From positions 1-64,000 of the forward strand of contig NZ_FOKE01000014.1 of the NCBI RefSeq assembly GCF_900112065.1: DNA of 64,000 nt, written 5' to 3'. Position numbers and translations under genes: made by a program. Below are positions 25,486-34,339 of the stretch, piece by piece. Positions within the stretch are counted from its first letter, which is position 1. The number at the start of each line of letters is the position of its first letter. The DNA is from Cohnella sp. OV330 (GTDB lineage: Bacteria; Bacillota; Bacilli; Paenibacillales; Paenibacillaceae). The notes under the pieces are model-generated. The model did not search any database and was not told the DNA's origin. It worked only from the letters and a program-made list of their open reading frames with translations.

Positions 25486-26898
25486 TTATAAAAGCGTTGC
25501 CATTGCGATCTCGCCTTCGTCGTATCGGAAGGTTACTCGTTTGGCGCTGTCTTTGACGAAACGCGTGTAACGCCCGATGACGATTTTCGTGCCTCCGTAA
25601 ACGGTATGTAAAACATTGACCTTAGCTTGCTCCGAATCTTCGAGCGTGCGTTCGATCTCGAGGATGTTCGCTTTGGCGGTCTTTAGCTCTTCGGTCACCT
25701 GCCTGCGCGTCGAATTCAGCTTGATTCGCATGGTCAACCGGTCGGCGGACAACTGCCCTGCCGCTGCCAGCTGGTCAAGCAATACGAGCGCCTTTTCCGT
25801 CTTGTCCAGACTTTCGGACAATTGCCGAACTTGCTGGCGGAGATCGGCAAGCTCCTGCCGCAGCTCCGGCTTAAGCCCGACCTCGATGGAGGTGACCGTG
25901 GACATCGAATTGCCGATCGTGCGGGCGACGACCAAGTCTCCCGCCTGCAGCAAGCCGCCGACGATCAAACCCTTGGCTCCTTCGCAGCGGATGCTTCGAA
26001 CCGCCCGGATGTTCGAATGCATGATGCTCTGCGACACGAGCACGTCCTGACCCGCAGTCACGTTGCTCTCTTGCACGAACGAACACTTCACGTCGACGCC
26101 TGCTTTGACATGGCCTTTGCCCGAGCCGATGATGCCGCCGGAAATCTCGATCGAGCCGTCCGACTCCAGATCCGCTCCCTCCACGCCGCCGGTGACCCGA
26201 ATATCCCCGGACGCTCGAATGCGGAAGCCGGTCAGCACGTTGCCGCGAATGACGACGGTGCCCACGAAATCGATGTTGCCCGTATGGTAATCGACGTCGC
26301 CGTTGATCTCGTAAACGGGAAAAACGTTCAGCTTCTCTTTGTCCGTCCACGTGACGAGTCCGTCCATCGCGGCGTACATGGCCGTTTTGTCCGGATTGAC
26401 GACGACGTTTTTGCCGACTTTGAAGCTCGCCTCTTTGCCTTCTTTGGGGGCGACGGGGTCGCCCGTCACCGCCGTGCCCGCCGTGCCGGGGAGCGGAGGC
26501 ACCCGCGTTGCGATCAGCTGGCCCGTTTTGACGTTGGCGAGCTGCTTCATCTCCCTGTAATCGACGCTGCCGTCTTCCCGCTCCGCCGGCCTCTTCGTCT
26601 GGCCCTGGTCCTCGAACAATACTTTGACGTAGCCGTTGACGCCCGGGGTCGGTTGCAGACCGATCGCAACGACGTTGTCGGTGTAAAAAAACGCTTGCGG
26701 ATTTTCGGCGATCTGAGCCAGCAGTTCCTGCTGAACGCCGTAACGAACGCCGGCGGACGCAAGGAGCGCCTCGAGTTGCCGTACGTTCGCTTCTTTCGTT
26801 TCTTCGATCGGCTTGATCAACAGACGGGCCTCCATGCGGTCTTCCGATATTTTGACCTGAAAGACTTGGTCGATCGCAAACGCCTCTTCCCCTCGCAT
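25486..26898 (-). CDS. fapA: Flagellar assembly protein A (FapA, DUF342 family)
   Basis: 470 residues. The central part (about 190-330) is a repetitive beta-helix (GDVDYHTGNIDFVGTVVIRG, then SGDIRVTGGVEGA) as in DUF342/FapA proteins. A coiled coil follows (about 345-430), then a short beta end. In Vibrio vulnificus FapA is involved in flagellar assembly; its role in Bacillota is not settled. ATG start behind GAAAGGGGG, directly after sigD. Confidence 0.85.
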   Translation of the reverse strand: MRGEEAFAIDQVFQVKISEDRMEARLLIKPIEETKEANVRQLEALLASAGVRYGVQQELLAQIAENPQAFFYTDNVVAIGLQPTPGVNGYVKVLFEDQGQTKRPAEREDGSVDYREMKQLANVKTGQLIATRVPPLPGTAGTAVTGDPVAPKEGKEASFKVGKNVVVNPDKTAMYAAMDGLVTWTDKEKLNVFPVYEINGDVDYHTGNIDFVGTVVIRGNVLTGFRIRASGDIRVTGGVEGADLESDGSIEISGGIIGSGKGHVKAGVDVKCSFVQESNVTAGQDVLVSQSIMHSNIRAVRSIRCEGAKGLIVGGLLQAGDLVVARTIGNSMSTVTSIEVGLKPELRQELADLRQQVRQLSESLDKTEKALVLLDQLAAAGQLSADRLTMRIKLNSTRRQVTEELKTAKANILEIERTLEDSEQAKVNVLHTVYGGTKIVIGRYTRFVKDSAKRVTFRYDEGEIAMATLL

Positions 26899-26919
26899 TA
26901 TAAATCCCCCTTTCCGGTT

Positions 26920-27705
26920 CTATTTCTGAAGCAACTGGTCCTTATGCTTGCCGAGCGCGCCGCGCAGACGCAATATCGCCTTGGAATGAAGCTGCGAGAT
27001 GCGGGAAGGCGACAGCGACATCACCTCGGCGATCTCGCTCAAAGACAGATCCTCGTAATAAAAAAGTGAGACGACCGTTCGCTCCTTAGGCGTGAGCTTG
27101 TCGATGCCGGCCGCCAGCGAGTCTCGCAAATAGGTCTCGTGCACCTTCGACTCCGGACTTTGCGCCTTGTCGTCCACGAGCAGCGACATTCGCGTCTCGG
27201 CATCCTCCTCGCGGATGGGCTCCTCGAGCGATCCGACCGTCGCGACGGCGACCTCCTGGAGCATTTGCTGAAATTCTTTGTCCGTTATATTCAAGTAGTT
27301 GCATATCTCTTCGTCGGTGGCGGAGCGAAGGTTCCGCTGCTCCAGGACGGCGTATGCATCTTCCATTTTTTTCGCTTTGTCCCGAACGGACCGCGGCACC
27401 CAATCTCCCTGGCGCAGCCCGTCGATGATCGATCCGCGAATACGCCAGGAAGCGTACGTTTCGAACTGCAGCCCCCGCAGATGATCGAATTTTTCGATGG
27501 CGTCGATCAGGCCCATCGAACCGTTGCTGACCAGATCGTCTTTGGAGACGTTTTTGGGCAATCCTGCAGCCATGCGGCTGGATACGTAATCGACGAGCGG
27601 AATGTACTTTTCGATCAAGCCTTTTTTAGCTTCGGTGTCGCCTTCTTCCTTCCAGCGGCACCACAGGTCGTAATGGGACAGCTTGGAACTCTTGGGTTCT
27701 GCCAT
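26920..27705 (-). CDS. sigD: RNA polymerase sigma factor SigD (FliA family)
   Basis: 261 residues. The flagellar sigma factor that transcribes late flagellar and chemotaxis genes. Region 2 spans about 30-100 (KYIPLVDYVSSRMAAGLP ... FETYASWRIRGSIIDGLR), region 3 follows at about 110-150, and region 4 with its helix-turn-helix is at about 205-255 (LSLSEIAEVMSLSPSRISQLH). Its place late in the fla/che operon follows the B. subtilis order, where distance from the promoter limits its level. Confidence 0.96.
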   Translation of the reverse strand: MAEPKSSKLSHYDLWCRWKEEGDTEAKKGLIEKYIPLVDYVSSRMAAGLPKNVSKDDLVSNGSMGLIDAIEKFDHLRGLQFETYASWRIRGSIIDGLRQGDWVPRSVRDKAKKMEDAYAVLEQRNLRSATDEEICNYLNITDKEFQQMLQEVAVATVGSLEEPIREEDAETRMSLLVDDKAQSPESKVHETYLRDSLAAGIDKLTPKERTVVSLFYYEDLSLSEIAEVMSLSPSRISQLHSKAILRLRGALGKHKDQLLQK

Positions 27706-27721
27706 CGCTGCATCACCTTCC

Positions 27722-28141
27722 TTAATCGTCGTTCAGGCGCCGGATCGCCTGTGCGACTTGTTCCGGATTCGGTTCGTCGATCGAGACGAGCCTTGGAGGC
27801 TTGAGCGGCTCGAAGCCGGCGGATTGCGACTCTTCGTTGCCCGTCCATTGTTCCCGCATAAGGCGGGAAAGAGATTCGTCGTCTTCGGCCGGCGTCGTCA
27901 TATCCAGGACGATCCCTCGCTCCTCTTCCGCTCGCTCTTTGTCTCCGCCAAGCGTTTTGGCGGGCTGCAGCAGCTGCTGCAGGACGATGCGGGCGAATAA
28001 GCCGAGCAAGCCGAACGCAAGGAAGGCGTACAGGCCTCGCACAAGCGAAGTGAGCGGCGGATTGCTTGACGAGGAGATCAAGAAAACTAAAACGGCCCCG
28101 AATACCGCGAACCCTAAATTCCATCGCCATGGCACGCTCAT
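27722..28141 (-). CDS. Hypothetical membrane protein between cheD and sigD
   Basis: 139 residues, not recognised. Two membrane segments (about 8-23 and 34-55) are followed by a charged cytoplasmic tail of 80 residues with EEERGIVLDMT and EPNPEQVAQAIRRLNDD. The end is reminiscent of small regulatory tails, but no motif can be named. ATG start one base after the cheD stop, with AAAGGAG inside the end of cheD, so it is translationally coupled. Confidence 0.7.
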   Translation of the reverse strand: MSVPWRWNLGFAVFGAVLVFLISSSSNPPLTSLVRGLYAFLAFGLLGLFARIVLQQLLQPAKTLGGDKERAEEERGIVLDMTTPAEDDESLSRLMREQWTGNEESQSAGFEPLKPPRLVSIDEPNPEQVAQAIRRLNDD

Positions 28142-28142
28142 T

Positions 28143-28637
28143 TCAAATCTCCTTTACCCCGTTCTGCACGCTGCGGATCGTCAACATCCCGCTCGCGCTG
28201 CTAAATTCGATCGTCCTGCCGAAATTGCCTCCCGTATCCTCGGCGATGACGGGAATATCGTAAGCGGCTAGCGCCAGCTTCGTGGACTCCACGTTGCGGG
28301 GACCGATGCGCATGCTGTCGCTGCCGCTCGCGAACGCGAACATTTGCGCGCCTCCCGCCAGCTTCGCGACGAGCCGCCTCACATTGGCGCCGCCGGCCTT
28401 CAGCCTGGACAGCAGCTCGGGAACGGCGGTATCCGCGTACTTCGCGATGTTGAGCTGTCCTTCCCGCGCGATATCCGAGCTAGGAAGCATAATGTGCGCC
28501 ATGCCGGCGATGCCGAGATTCGCGTCGTGAAGCGTCAGCCCGACGCAGGAGCCGAGCCCGGTCGTCTTGAGCGAGTCTCCGCCCAAGGCGACGTTCAAGT
28601 CCGCCATTCCGATTTTTACGATGATGACTTCTTTCAT
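28143..28637 (-). CDS. cheD: Chemoreceptor glutamine deamidase CheD
   Basis: 164 residues. Deamidates glutamines on chemoreceptors and, with CheC, forms a feedback loop on receptor activity. The catalytic Cys is residue 31 in GLGSCVG, the His is residue 48 in MAHIMLP, and GGAQMF is conserved. The ATG shares a base with the cheC stop (TAATG), reflecting the partnership of the two proteins. Confidence 0.96.
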   Translation of the reverse strand: MKEVIIVKIGMADLNVALGGDSLKTTGLGSCVGLTLHDANLGIAGMAHIMLPSSDIAREGQLNIAKYADTAVPELLSRLKAGGANVRRLVAKLAGGAQMFAFASGSDSMRIGPRNVESTKLALAAYDIPVIAEDTGGNFGRTIEFSSASGMLTIRSVQNGVKEI

Positions 28638-29254
28638 TAGATAGGCACTCCTAGCGCGCGGAACAAGCGCTCGAACGACTCGGGATCGGGAATAAAGAAA
28701 AAGTGCCCCTCCGCCCGACGATCGTCCTCCAAAAATGTCGTATCGATGAGCAGCGCCTCGTCGCCCATCGTGCCGAATTGAACCAGTCCGTAGCTCAGGA
28801 TCGCGCCGGCCATATCGACTGCGATCGCAGGCACGGTCGGCGACAAAGGCAAGCCGGTCAGATCGGCGAGAGACGACAGATACGATCCGGCAAGGATATT
28901 GCCGATCTCGCTCAGCGCAGACAGCTCCATCTCCGAATATTGAGGTCCTTCCGAGAGCTCGAACGAGAGCAGGCCTTGAAGCAGCGCGCGCGCCTGGTTC
29001 TGGCTCATCAGGAAGAACATGTTGCCCGGCGCCTCGCCTTCCACGCGCAGGAAGATGGCGACCACGACCTCCTCGGCGCCGCCGACGCGATCGGCGATGT
29101 CCTCGAAGGGAATAAAGCTTACTTTTGGGACGGCCATGTCGATCGGCTTGTCGAGCAGGCGGGAGAGCGCGGTCGCCGCATGTCCCGCCCCGATGTTGCC
29201 GACCTCGCGCAGGACGTCCATTTTGAATTCTGCGTTATGGCTGAACAGTTCCAT
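28637..29254 (-). CDS. cheC: CheY-P phosphatase CheC
   Basis: 205 residues. Both phosphatase motifs (D/S-x3-E-x2-N) are present: DVLREVGN near residue 13 and ALSEIGN near residue 112. It dephosphorylates CheY-P and is stimulated by CheD. Four bases separate it from cheW, and it overlaps cheD by one base. Confidence 0.96.
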   Translation of the reverse strand: MELFSHNAEFKMDVLREVGNIGAGHAATALSRLLDKPIDMAVPKVSFIPFEDIADRVGGAEEVVVAIFLRVEGEAPGNMFFLMSQNQARALLQGLLSFELSEGPQYSEMELSALSEIGNILAGSYLSSLADLTGLPLSPTVPAIAVDMAGAILSYGLVQFGTMGDEALLIDTTFLEDDRRAEGHFFFIPDPESFERLFRALGVPI

Positions 29255-29258
29255 GCCG

Positions 29259-29720
29259 TCAAGCTCCGAACTGTTCGAGCTGGATGATCTCCGACCGGTT
29301 GAGGACCTCGGACAGATTCAGCAGGATGAGCAGACGGTTTTCGCCGAATTTGGCCACGCCGCTCAAATATTTGGCTTTGATGCCGCCGACGACTTCGGGC
29401 GGGTTCTCGACCATGTCCGTGTTCAAGTCGATGACGTCGTTCGCCGAATCGACGATAAAGCCGACTTCTAGCTCGTTCGCCGCGACGATGATGATCCGCG
29501 AGTTTTCCGTCGGTTCGGATTCGGGAAGTCCGAATCGACTGCGCAGGTCGATGACCGGTACGACGACGCCGCGCAGGTTGATGACGCCCTTCACGAAAAC
29601 CGGCGTCTTCGGCACGCGCGTCACCGGCGTCATTCGTTCGATCGTCCGCACCTTGTCAACCTCGATGCCGTATTCCTCGTGTGCGAGCGTAAAAACGATA
29701 ACCTTGAAATCTTCTGCCAT
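29259..29720 (-). CDS. cheW: Chemotaxis coupling protein CheW
   Basis: 153 residues, a single CheW domain that links receptors to CheA. Typical segments are EYGIEVDKVRTIERMTPVTR and VKGVINLRGVVVPVIDLR. It sits between cheA and cheC as in B. subtilis. Confidence 0.97.
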   Translation of the reverse strand: MAEDFKVIVFTLAHEEYGIEVDKVRTIERMTPVTRVPKTPVFVKGVINLRGVVVPVIDLRSRFGLPESEPTENSRIIIVAANELEVGFIVDSANDVIDLNTDMVENPPEVVGGIKAKYLSGVAKFGENRLLILLNLSEVLNRSEIIQLEQFGA

Positions 29721-29747
29721 GACAGCATCCTCCTCGGATAGGAACGA

Positions 29748-31832
29748 TTATTTGATAAGCGCGTTCGGATCTACGATCAGCGCGACTTGCCCGTCTCCCA
29801 AGATCGTCGCGCCGGAGATGACGTCCAGATTCGTCAGATATTTGCCGAGCGTTTTCAGCACGATCTCGCTTTGTCCGATCAGCTCATCCACCAGCACGGC
29901 CGCGAGCTTCTCGCCCTTGCGAATGACGAGCATCTCCGTCTCCTGCTCGTTTTCCTCCGAATAATCCGGCGAATCCAGCACGGCTGCGAGCGACAGCACC
30001 GGAATGATCGACTTGCGGTACTCGATGACTTTGGCGCCGTGCAAATCGCGAATCGCGCTCCGCTGAACGATGCCCGTCTCGACGATGGAGGACAGCGGGA
30101 TGGCGAACTTTTCCGAACCGAGCTTGACCAGCATGGCCGTGATGATCGACAGCGTGAGCGGCAGCTGTATCGACCACTTGGAGCCTTGCCCGGCCTTCGA
30201 GGTGACCGAAACGACGCCGCCGAGCGATTCGATCTTCGACCGGACGACATCGAGGCCGACGCCGCGTCCGGATATGTCCGAGATCTTGTCCGCCGTGCTG
30301 AAGCCTGGGGCGAAGAGCAGCATGTTGATCTCGTCGTCGCTCAGCTTTTTGGCTTCGTCCGGGGAGACGATGCCCTTCTTGACGGCGATGTCGAGTACTT
30401 TGGGCTGATTAATGCCGCGCCCGTCGTCCTCGATCTCGATGAAGACGTGGTTGCCGCTGTGGAAAGCTCTCAGGTTGACGACGCCCGTCTCCGGCTTGCC
30501 CGCCTCGCGGCGGCCTTCGATCGTCTCGACGCCATGGTCGACCGAGTTGCGGATCAAGTGCACGAGCGGATCCCCGATCTCGTCGATGACCGTCCGGTCC
30601 AGCTCCGTCTCGGCGCCGGTGATGACCAGATCCAGCTTCTTGCCGAGCGACTTGGCCAGGTCCCGCACCATCCGCGGGAACCGGTTGAACACGCTGTCCA
30701 CCGGCACCATTCGCAGCTTCAGGACGATGTTTTGCAGGTCGCTGCTCACGCGCGCCATATGCTCGACCGTCTCGGTCAAGTCGTTGCGGCGAACTTCGCT
30801 CGCAAGCTGTTCCAGCCTGACGCGGTCGATCAGCAGTTCGCTGAACAGATTCATGAGCGAGTCGAGCCGTTCGATATCGACCCGGATCGTCTTGTTCGCT
30901 ACGGGCGCGGCTGCAGGCGCCCTAGCAGGCGCTTCGGAAGAAGCCGGCTTGTCGGCGGCTGCCGCCGCAGGGGAAGTCGCCGTCGCCGTCGCGGCCGCTT
31001 GCTGAGCGGCCTCTTGCATTTGCTGCTCCGCGCTGCGCGACTCGTCAAGCTCGCTTAAGCTCTCGAGATCGAGCGGAACGACGCTTACCGATTCGAGCTC
31101 GGAGATTTTGTCGAGCGTGTCTTGCAGTTCTTGTTGCGGAATGCGGGAAATGTAATAGACGGAAAACTGATGGCCGAACTGTTCCTGCTCGATGTCCTGC
31201 ACCGAAGGATGAGACTTGACGAGCTCTCCGTTGCGCTCGAGCGCATCGAATACCATATAAGCCCGGACGCCCTTGAGCAGGCAATCCTCGCGAATCGTTA
31301 CTTCGATATGAAAGGCGGGGCTCCCGTTTTCGATCGACTGCCTGAGCACCGACAGCTGGTACTGGTCGAGCAACAGATGCGTAGCCACCATCGCGAGCTC
31401 CGACGAACCGCTAGCGATCGCAGCTTGTCCGGCGGATGCCGGCGCGGCCGGCTCGCCCTTGACGATCTGCTTGAGCTGCGACACGAGCTCCTTGACGTCC
31501 GCGCTGCCCGTGCCGCCGCCAACGACGTCCTGGACCATGCCTTCAAGCGAATCGAGACATTTGAAAAGCGTATCGAAAATGTGGCCGTTCATTTTTAGCT
31601 TGTCGTTGCGCACCAAGTCGAGAACGTTCTCCATCTCGTGCGTCAGCGAGGCCAGATCCTCGAAGCCCATCGAAGCCGACATGCCCTTAAGCGTATGGGC
31701 AGATCGGAAAATGATCTGAACGATGCTGATATCCTCGGGCTGCTGCTCGAGACGCAGCATGTTTTCGTTAAGCGACTGCAGATGCTCGTTCGCTTCGTCG
31801 ATAAAAATGGACAAGTACTGATTCATTTCCAC
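29748..31832 (-). CDS. cheA: Chemotaxis histidine kinase CheA
   Basis: 694 residues. P1 phosphotransfer domain with the phosphorylated His at residue 46 (FRSAHTLKG), a P2-like CheY/CheB-docking region, a Pro/Ala-rich linker (about 275-310), dimerisation P3 (about 315-375), the ATPase P4 with HLIRNSVDHG and ISGRGVGLDVV, and a CheW-like P5 at the end. The start is GTG at 31832 behind AGGAGGTG; an ATG two codons later is possible. Confidence 0.97.
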   Translation of the reverse strand: MEMNQYLSIFIDEANEHLQSLNENMLRLEQQPEDISIVQIIFRSAHTLKGMSASMGFEDLASLTHEMENVLDLVRNDKLKMNGHIFDTLFKCLDSLEGMVQDVVGGGTGSADVKELVSQLKQIVKGEPAAPASAGQAAIASGSSELAMVATHLLLDQYQLSVLRQSIENGSPAFHIEVTIREDCLLKGVRAYMVFDALERNGELVKSHPSVQDIEQEQFGHQFSVYYISRIPQQELQDTLDKISELESVSVVPLDLESLSELDESRSAEQQMQEAAQQAAATATATSPAAAAADKPASSEAPARAPAAAPVANKTIRVDIERLDSLMNLFSELLIDRVRLEQLASEVRRNDLTETVEHMARVSSDLQNIVLKLRMVPVDSVFNRFPRMVRDLAKSLGKKLDLVITGAETELDRTVIDEIGDPLVHLIRNSVDHGVETIEGRREAGKPETGVVNLRAFHSGNHVFIEIEDDGRGINQPKVLDIAVKKGIVSPDEAKKLSDDEINMLLFAPGFSTADKISDISGRGVGLDVVRSKIESLGGVVSVTSKAGQGSKWSIQLPLTLSIITAMLVKLGSEKFAIPLSSIVETGIVQRSAIRDLHGAKVIEYRKSIIPVLSLAAVLDSPDYSEENEQETEMLVIRKGEKLAAVLVDELIGQSEIVLKTLGKYLTNLDVISGATILGDGQVALIVDPNALIK

Positions 31833-31863
31833 TGGGCGTCACCTCCTGAATGGCACATCTGCA

Positions 31864-33435
31864 TTAAAGCTGCTTCGCTTTTGGCTTTTCGACCGATTTG
31901 ACCAGCTCGGGGGCGATGCGATGCAGCGGAAGAGCCGTCTGCGCCGCGCCGCATTCCATCGCCGATCGCGGCATGCCGTACACGACGCAGGTTTCCTCCG
32001 CTTCGGCGATCAGCGTCGCCGCCCCGTCTTCTCGCAGCGCCTTCATGGCCTTGGCCCCGTCGCTGCCCATGCCCGTCATAAGTACCGCGTGGCGTCTCAG
32101 CTCCCGTCGTCCGACGAGCGAACCGAACATGACATCGACCGAAGGTCGGTGGCCGCTGACCGGGTCCTCTTCGGTAAGTCCGATCTTGTACCCGCCGCCG
32201 GCCTCCTTGATCAGCTTTAGATGCTTGCCTCCCGGCGCCAGGTAAGCTTGTCCCGGCAGCACCCGGTCGCCGTCCGCCGCCTCGCGCACCTCGATCGCCG
32301 AGCAAGAATCGAGCCGCTGCGCAAGCGAATGCGTGAACTTGGGCGGCATGTGCTGTACGATCAGGATCGGCGCCGGAAACGAGGCCGGAATCGCCGACAA
32401 CACTTCGTGCAAGGCCCGAGGCCCGCCAGTCGACGTTCCAATCGCGACGATATCGGTGAAGGATTCCGTCTGGCGAGGCGCCGACGGCAGAGGCGCCTTC
32501 GGTGGCTTGTCGGGCTGCGGCCTTTTGAGCGCCGGATCGGGCGGGATCGGCTTCGGCGATTTGGACGAATTCGCGACTGGCGCGCTCGGTTCCGCAGCCG
32601 ATTTTCCGGCTAATCCCGCCATTTCAGGCAACCGGCTTTTCCGATCGTATTTGTCTTTAGCCGGAGTTAGCGGCTTCGGCGTCGTTCGCCGTGCTGAGGG
32701 AATCTCTGACAGAGACTTGCCAGAAGCAGCAGGACGATCGATGGATGCAGCCGTTTCTTCTTGGGCCGCGGCTCCGTTCGAGAGACGCCGATTCGGACCC
32801 AAGCCGGCCTGTTCTGCCGCGGACTCGTGCGTCTCGCGATCTAGGGCCCGAGACGCAGAATGTTCAGGCTCTTGATTTTCGATATAAAGAGGAGCCGATG
32901 TTTCAGCTACCTCTCCAGGCGGCGCTTTCGGTTCCATATCCGTTCGGTCCGGCGAGGGCTCGGCGTCGGCTTGAATAACCATCGCTTCGGCGCCTTCCGC
33001 CGTCATCCGTCTTAGCCTCAACTCGCCGGAAGCCAGCAGTTCTCTGGCAATATGCAGCTTTTCGATCAACGTCTCGCCCATGTGCGAAACATCGAGCTTC
33101 AACGCGCCGTCCGGCTTGCGAACGAAGTCGAACGCGCCATATTGAAGCGCGCGGATCGTATCCCGCGTCCCTCTGTCCGTCACCGCCGACATCATGATGA
33201 CCGGCGTCGGACATTCGGCCATAATGCGCTTCAGCGCCTCGAGCCCGTTGATCTCAGGCATTTCCAGATCCATGACCGCGATATCGGGCCGCAGTTCGCG
33301 AACTTGACGAACGGCGTCCGCCCCATCGGCAGCCGTCCCTACGACTTCGAACGCGGCGTCGCCGGCGACCAAGTCTCCGACCAATTTCCTCATGAAAGGG
33401 GAATCGTCAACGACCAGCACCGTAAATGCTTTCAT
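31864..33435 (-). CDS. cheB: Chemotaxis methylesterase CheB with an extra-long linker
   Basis: 523 residues against about 350-400 usually. Residues 1-120 are a receiver domain with VVDDSPFMRKLV and the phosphorylated Asp in VMDLEMP. Residues about 335-510 are the methylesterase with AIGTSTGGP (catalytic Ser), VQHMP (His) and MGSDG (Asp). Between them lies a poorly ordered linker of about 190 residues rich in Glu, Pro, Ser, Ala and Lys. It removes methyl groups from receptors. The matching cheR is not in this window. Confidence 0.95.
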   Translation of the reverse strand: MKAFTVLVVDDSPFMRKLVGDLVAGDAAFEVVGTAADGADAVRQVRELRPDIAVMDLEMPEINGLEALKRIMAECPTPVIMMSAVTDRGTRDTIRALQYGAFDFVRKPDGALKLDVSHMGETLIEKLHIARELLASGELRLRRMTAEGAEAMVIQADAEPSPDRTDMEPKAPPGEVAETSAPLYIENQEPEHSASRALDRETHESAAEQAGLGPNRRLSNGAAAQEETAASIDRPAASGKSLSEIPSARRTTPKPLTPAKDKYDRKSRLPEMAGLAGKSAAEPSAPVANSSKSPKPIPPDPALKRPQPDKPPKAPLPSAPRQTESFTDIVAIGTSTGGPRALHEVLSAIPASFPAPILIVQHMPPKFTHSLAQRLDSCSAIEVREAADGDRVLPGQAYLAPGGKHLKLIKEAGGGYKIGLTEEDPVSGHRPSVDVMFGSLVGRRELRRHAVLMTGMGSDGAKAMKALREDGAATLIAEAEETCVVYGMPRSAMECGAAQTALPLHRIAPELVKSVEKPKAKQL

Positions 33436-33472
33436 GCCTTCTCCTCCCCTTTCGCTCTTGTCGTTCGATCGG

Positions 33473-34339
33473 TCAGCTCCACAGCTTGCGAACGCGCTGG
33501 AGGAAGCCTTTGATATTCGTCTGTACGGAAGTTTTTCGGCTTTCGTTTAAATATTCGGCGGCGATGCCGTCAATTCCTTTGGACGCAGGACAATCGGGGT
33601 ATAAATATGACAATGCCGTCTGTTTTTTGACGGCTTTCGACACATGCGCGTCGTCCGGAACGAATCCAAGCAATGGAATTTCGAGCGACAAGTAGGTTCT
33701 GGCAACCTGCCGAATATTATCGGAGGTCTGAAGTCCCTCCCGGTTGTCGCCGACCCGATTGACCACCAGCCGAAATTCGGCCTCTTGCCCCATCGTTTTC
33801 ACCATCTTCATGAGCGCGTACGCATCGGTGATGGATGTCGGCTCCGGCGTCGTCACGACGATCGTCTCGTCCGCCGCCTCAATGAAACGAAGCGTTTCCT
33901 TGGACAATCCGGCGCCCGTGTCGAATAGGACATAATCGACTTCGCCGTAAAGCTTGGCGATCTCCGAGGCGAAATACTCGAGCTCTTCATCGCTCAGCCG
34001 GATCAAATCTTTGAAGCCGGAACCGCCCGCGATGAACCGCAATCCGCCGGGGCCCTCCTGGATGATTTCCCAGATCGACTTGTCCCGCTTCAACAAATGA
34101 AAGAGATTGTAAGCCGCAGGCGTGCCCAGCAGCACGTCGATGTTTCCCATGCCGATATCGGCGTCGAACAACAGCACGCTATGGCCTCTTTTCTGCAGCG
34201 CTAAAGCGAAGTTCAAGCTGAAGTTGGACTTTCCGACGCCCCCTTTGCCGCTTGTGACCGTCAATATCCGCGTTTGCTTGGCATCGTCCGAGTCCCGCGA
34301 CAGAACCATGTGCCGCAGCGCCTCCGCTTGGTCACGCAT
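33473..34339 (-). CDS. flhG: Flagellar number/placement ATPase FlhG (YlxH, MinD-like)
   Basis: 288 residues. The deviant Walker A reads SGKGGVGKSNFSLN near residue 30, and DADIGMGNIDVL and LFDTGAG follow. It has the N-terminal extension preceding the Walker motif expected of FlhG (the FlhF-activating segment), here short (MRDQAEALRHMV). A membrane-targeting helix is expected near the C-terminus. Its start overlaps the end of flhF by 8 bases, fitting the FlhF-FlhG pair. Confidence 0.93.
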   Translation of the reverse strand: MRDQAEALRHMVLSRDSDDAKQTRILTVTSGKGGVGKSNFSLNFALALQKRGHSVLLFDADIGMGNIDVLLGTPAAYNLFHLLKRDKSIWEIIQEGPGGLRFIAGGSGFKDLIRLSDEELEYFASEIAKLYGEVDYVLFDTGAGLSKETLRFIEAADETIVVTTPEPTSITDAYALMKMVKTMGQEAEFRLVVNRVGDNREGLQTSDNIRQVARTYLSLEIPLLGFVPDDAHVSKAVKKQTALSYLYPDCPASKGIDGIAAEYLNESRKTSVQTNIKGFLQRVRKLWS

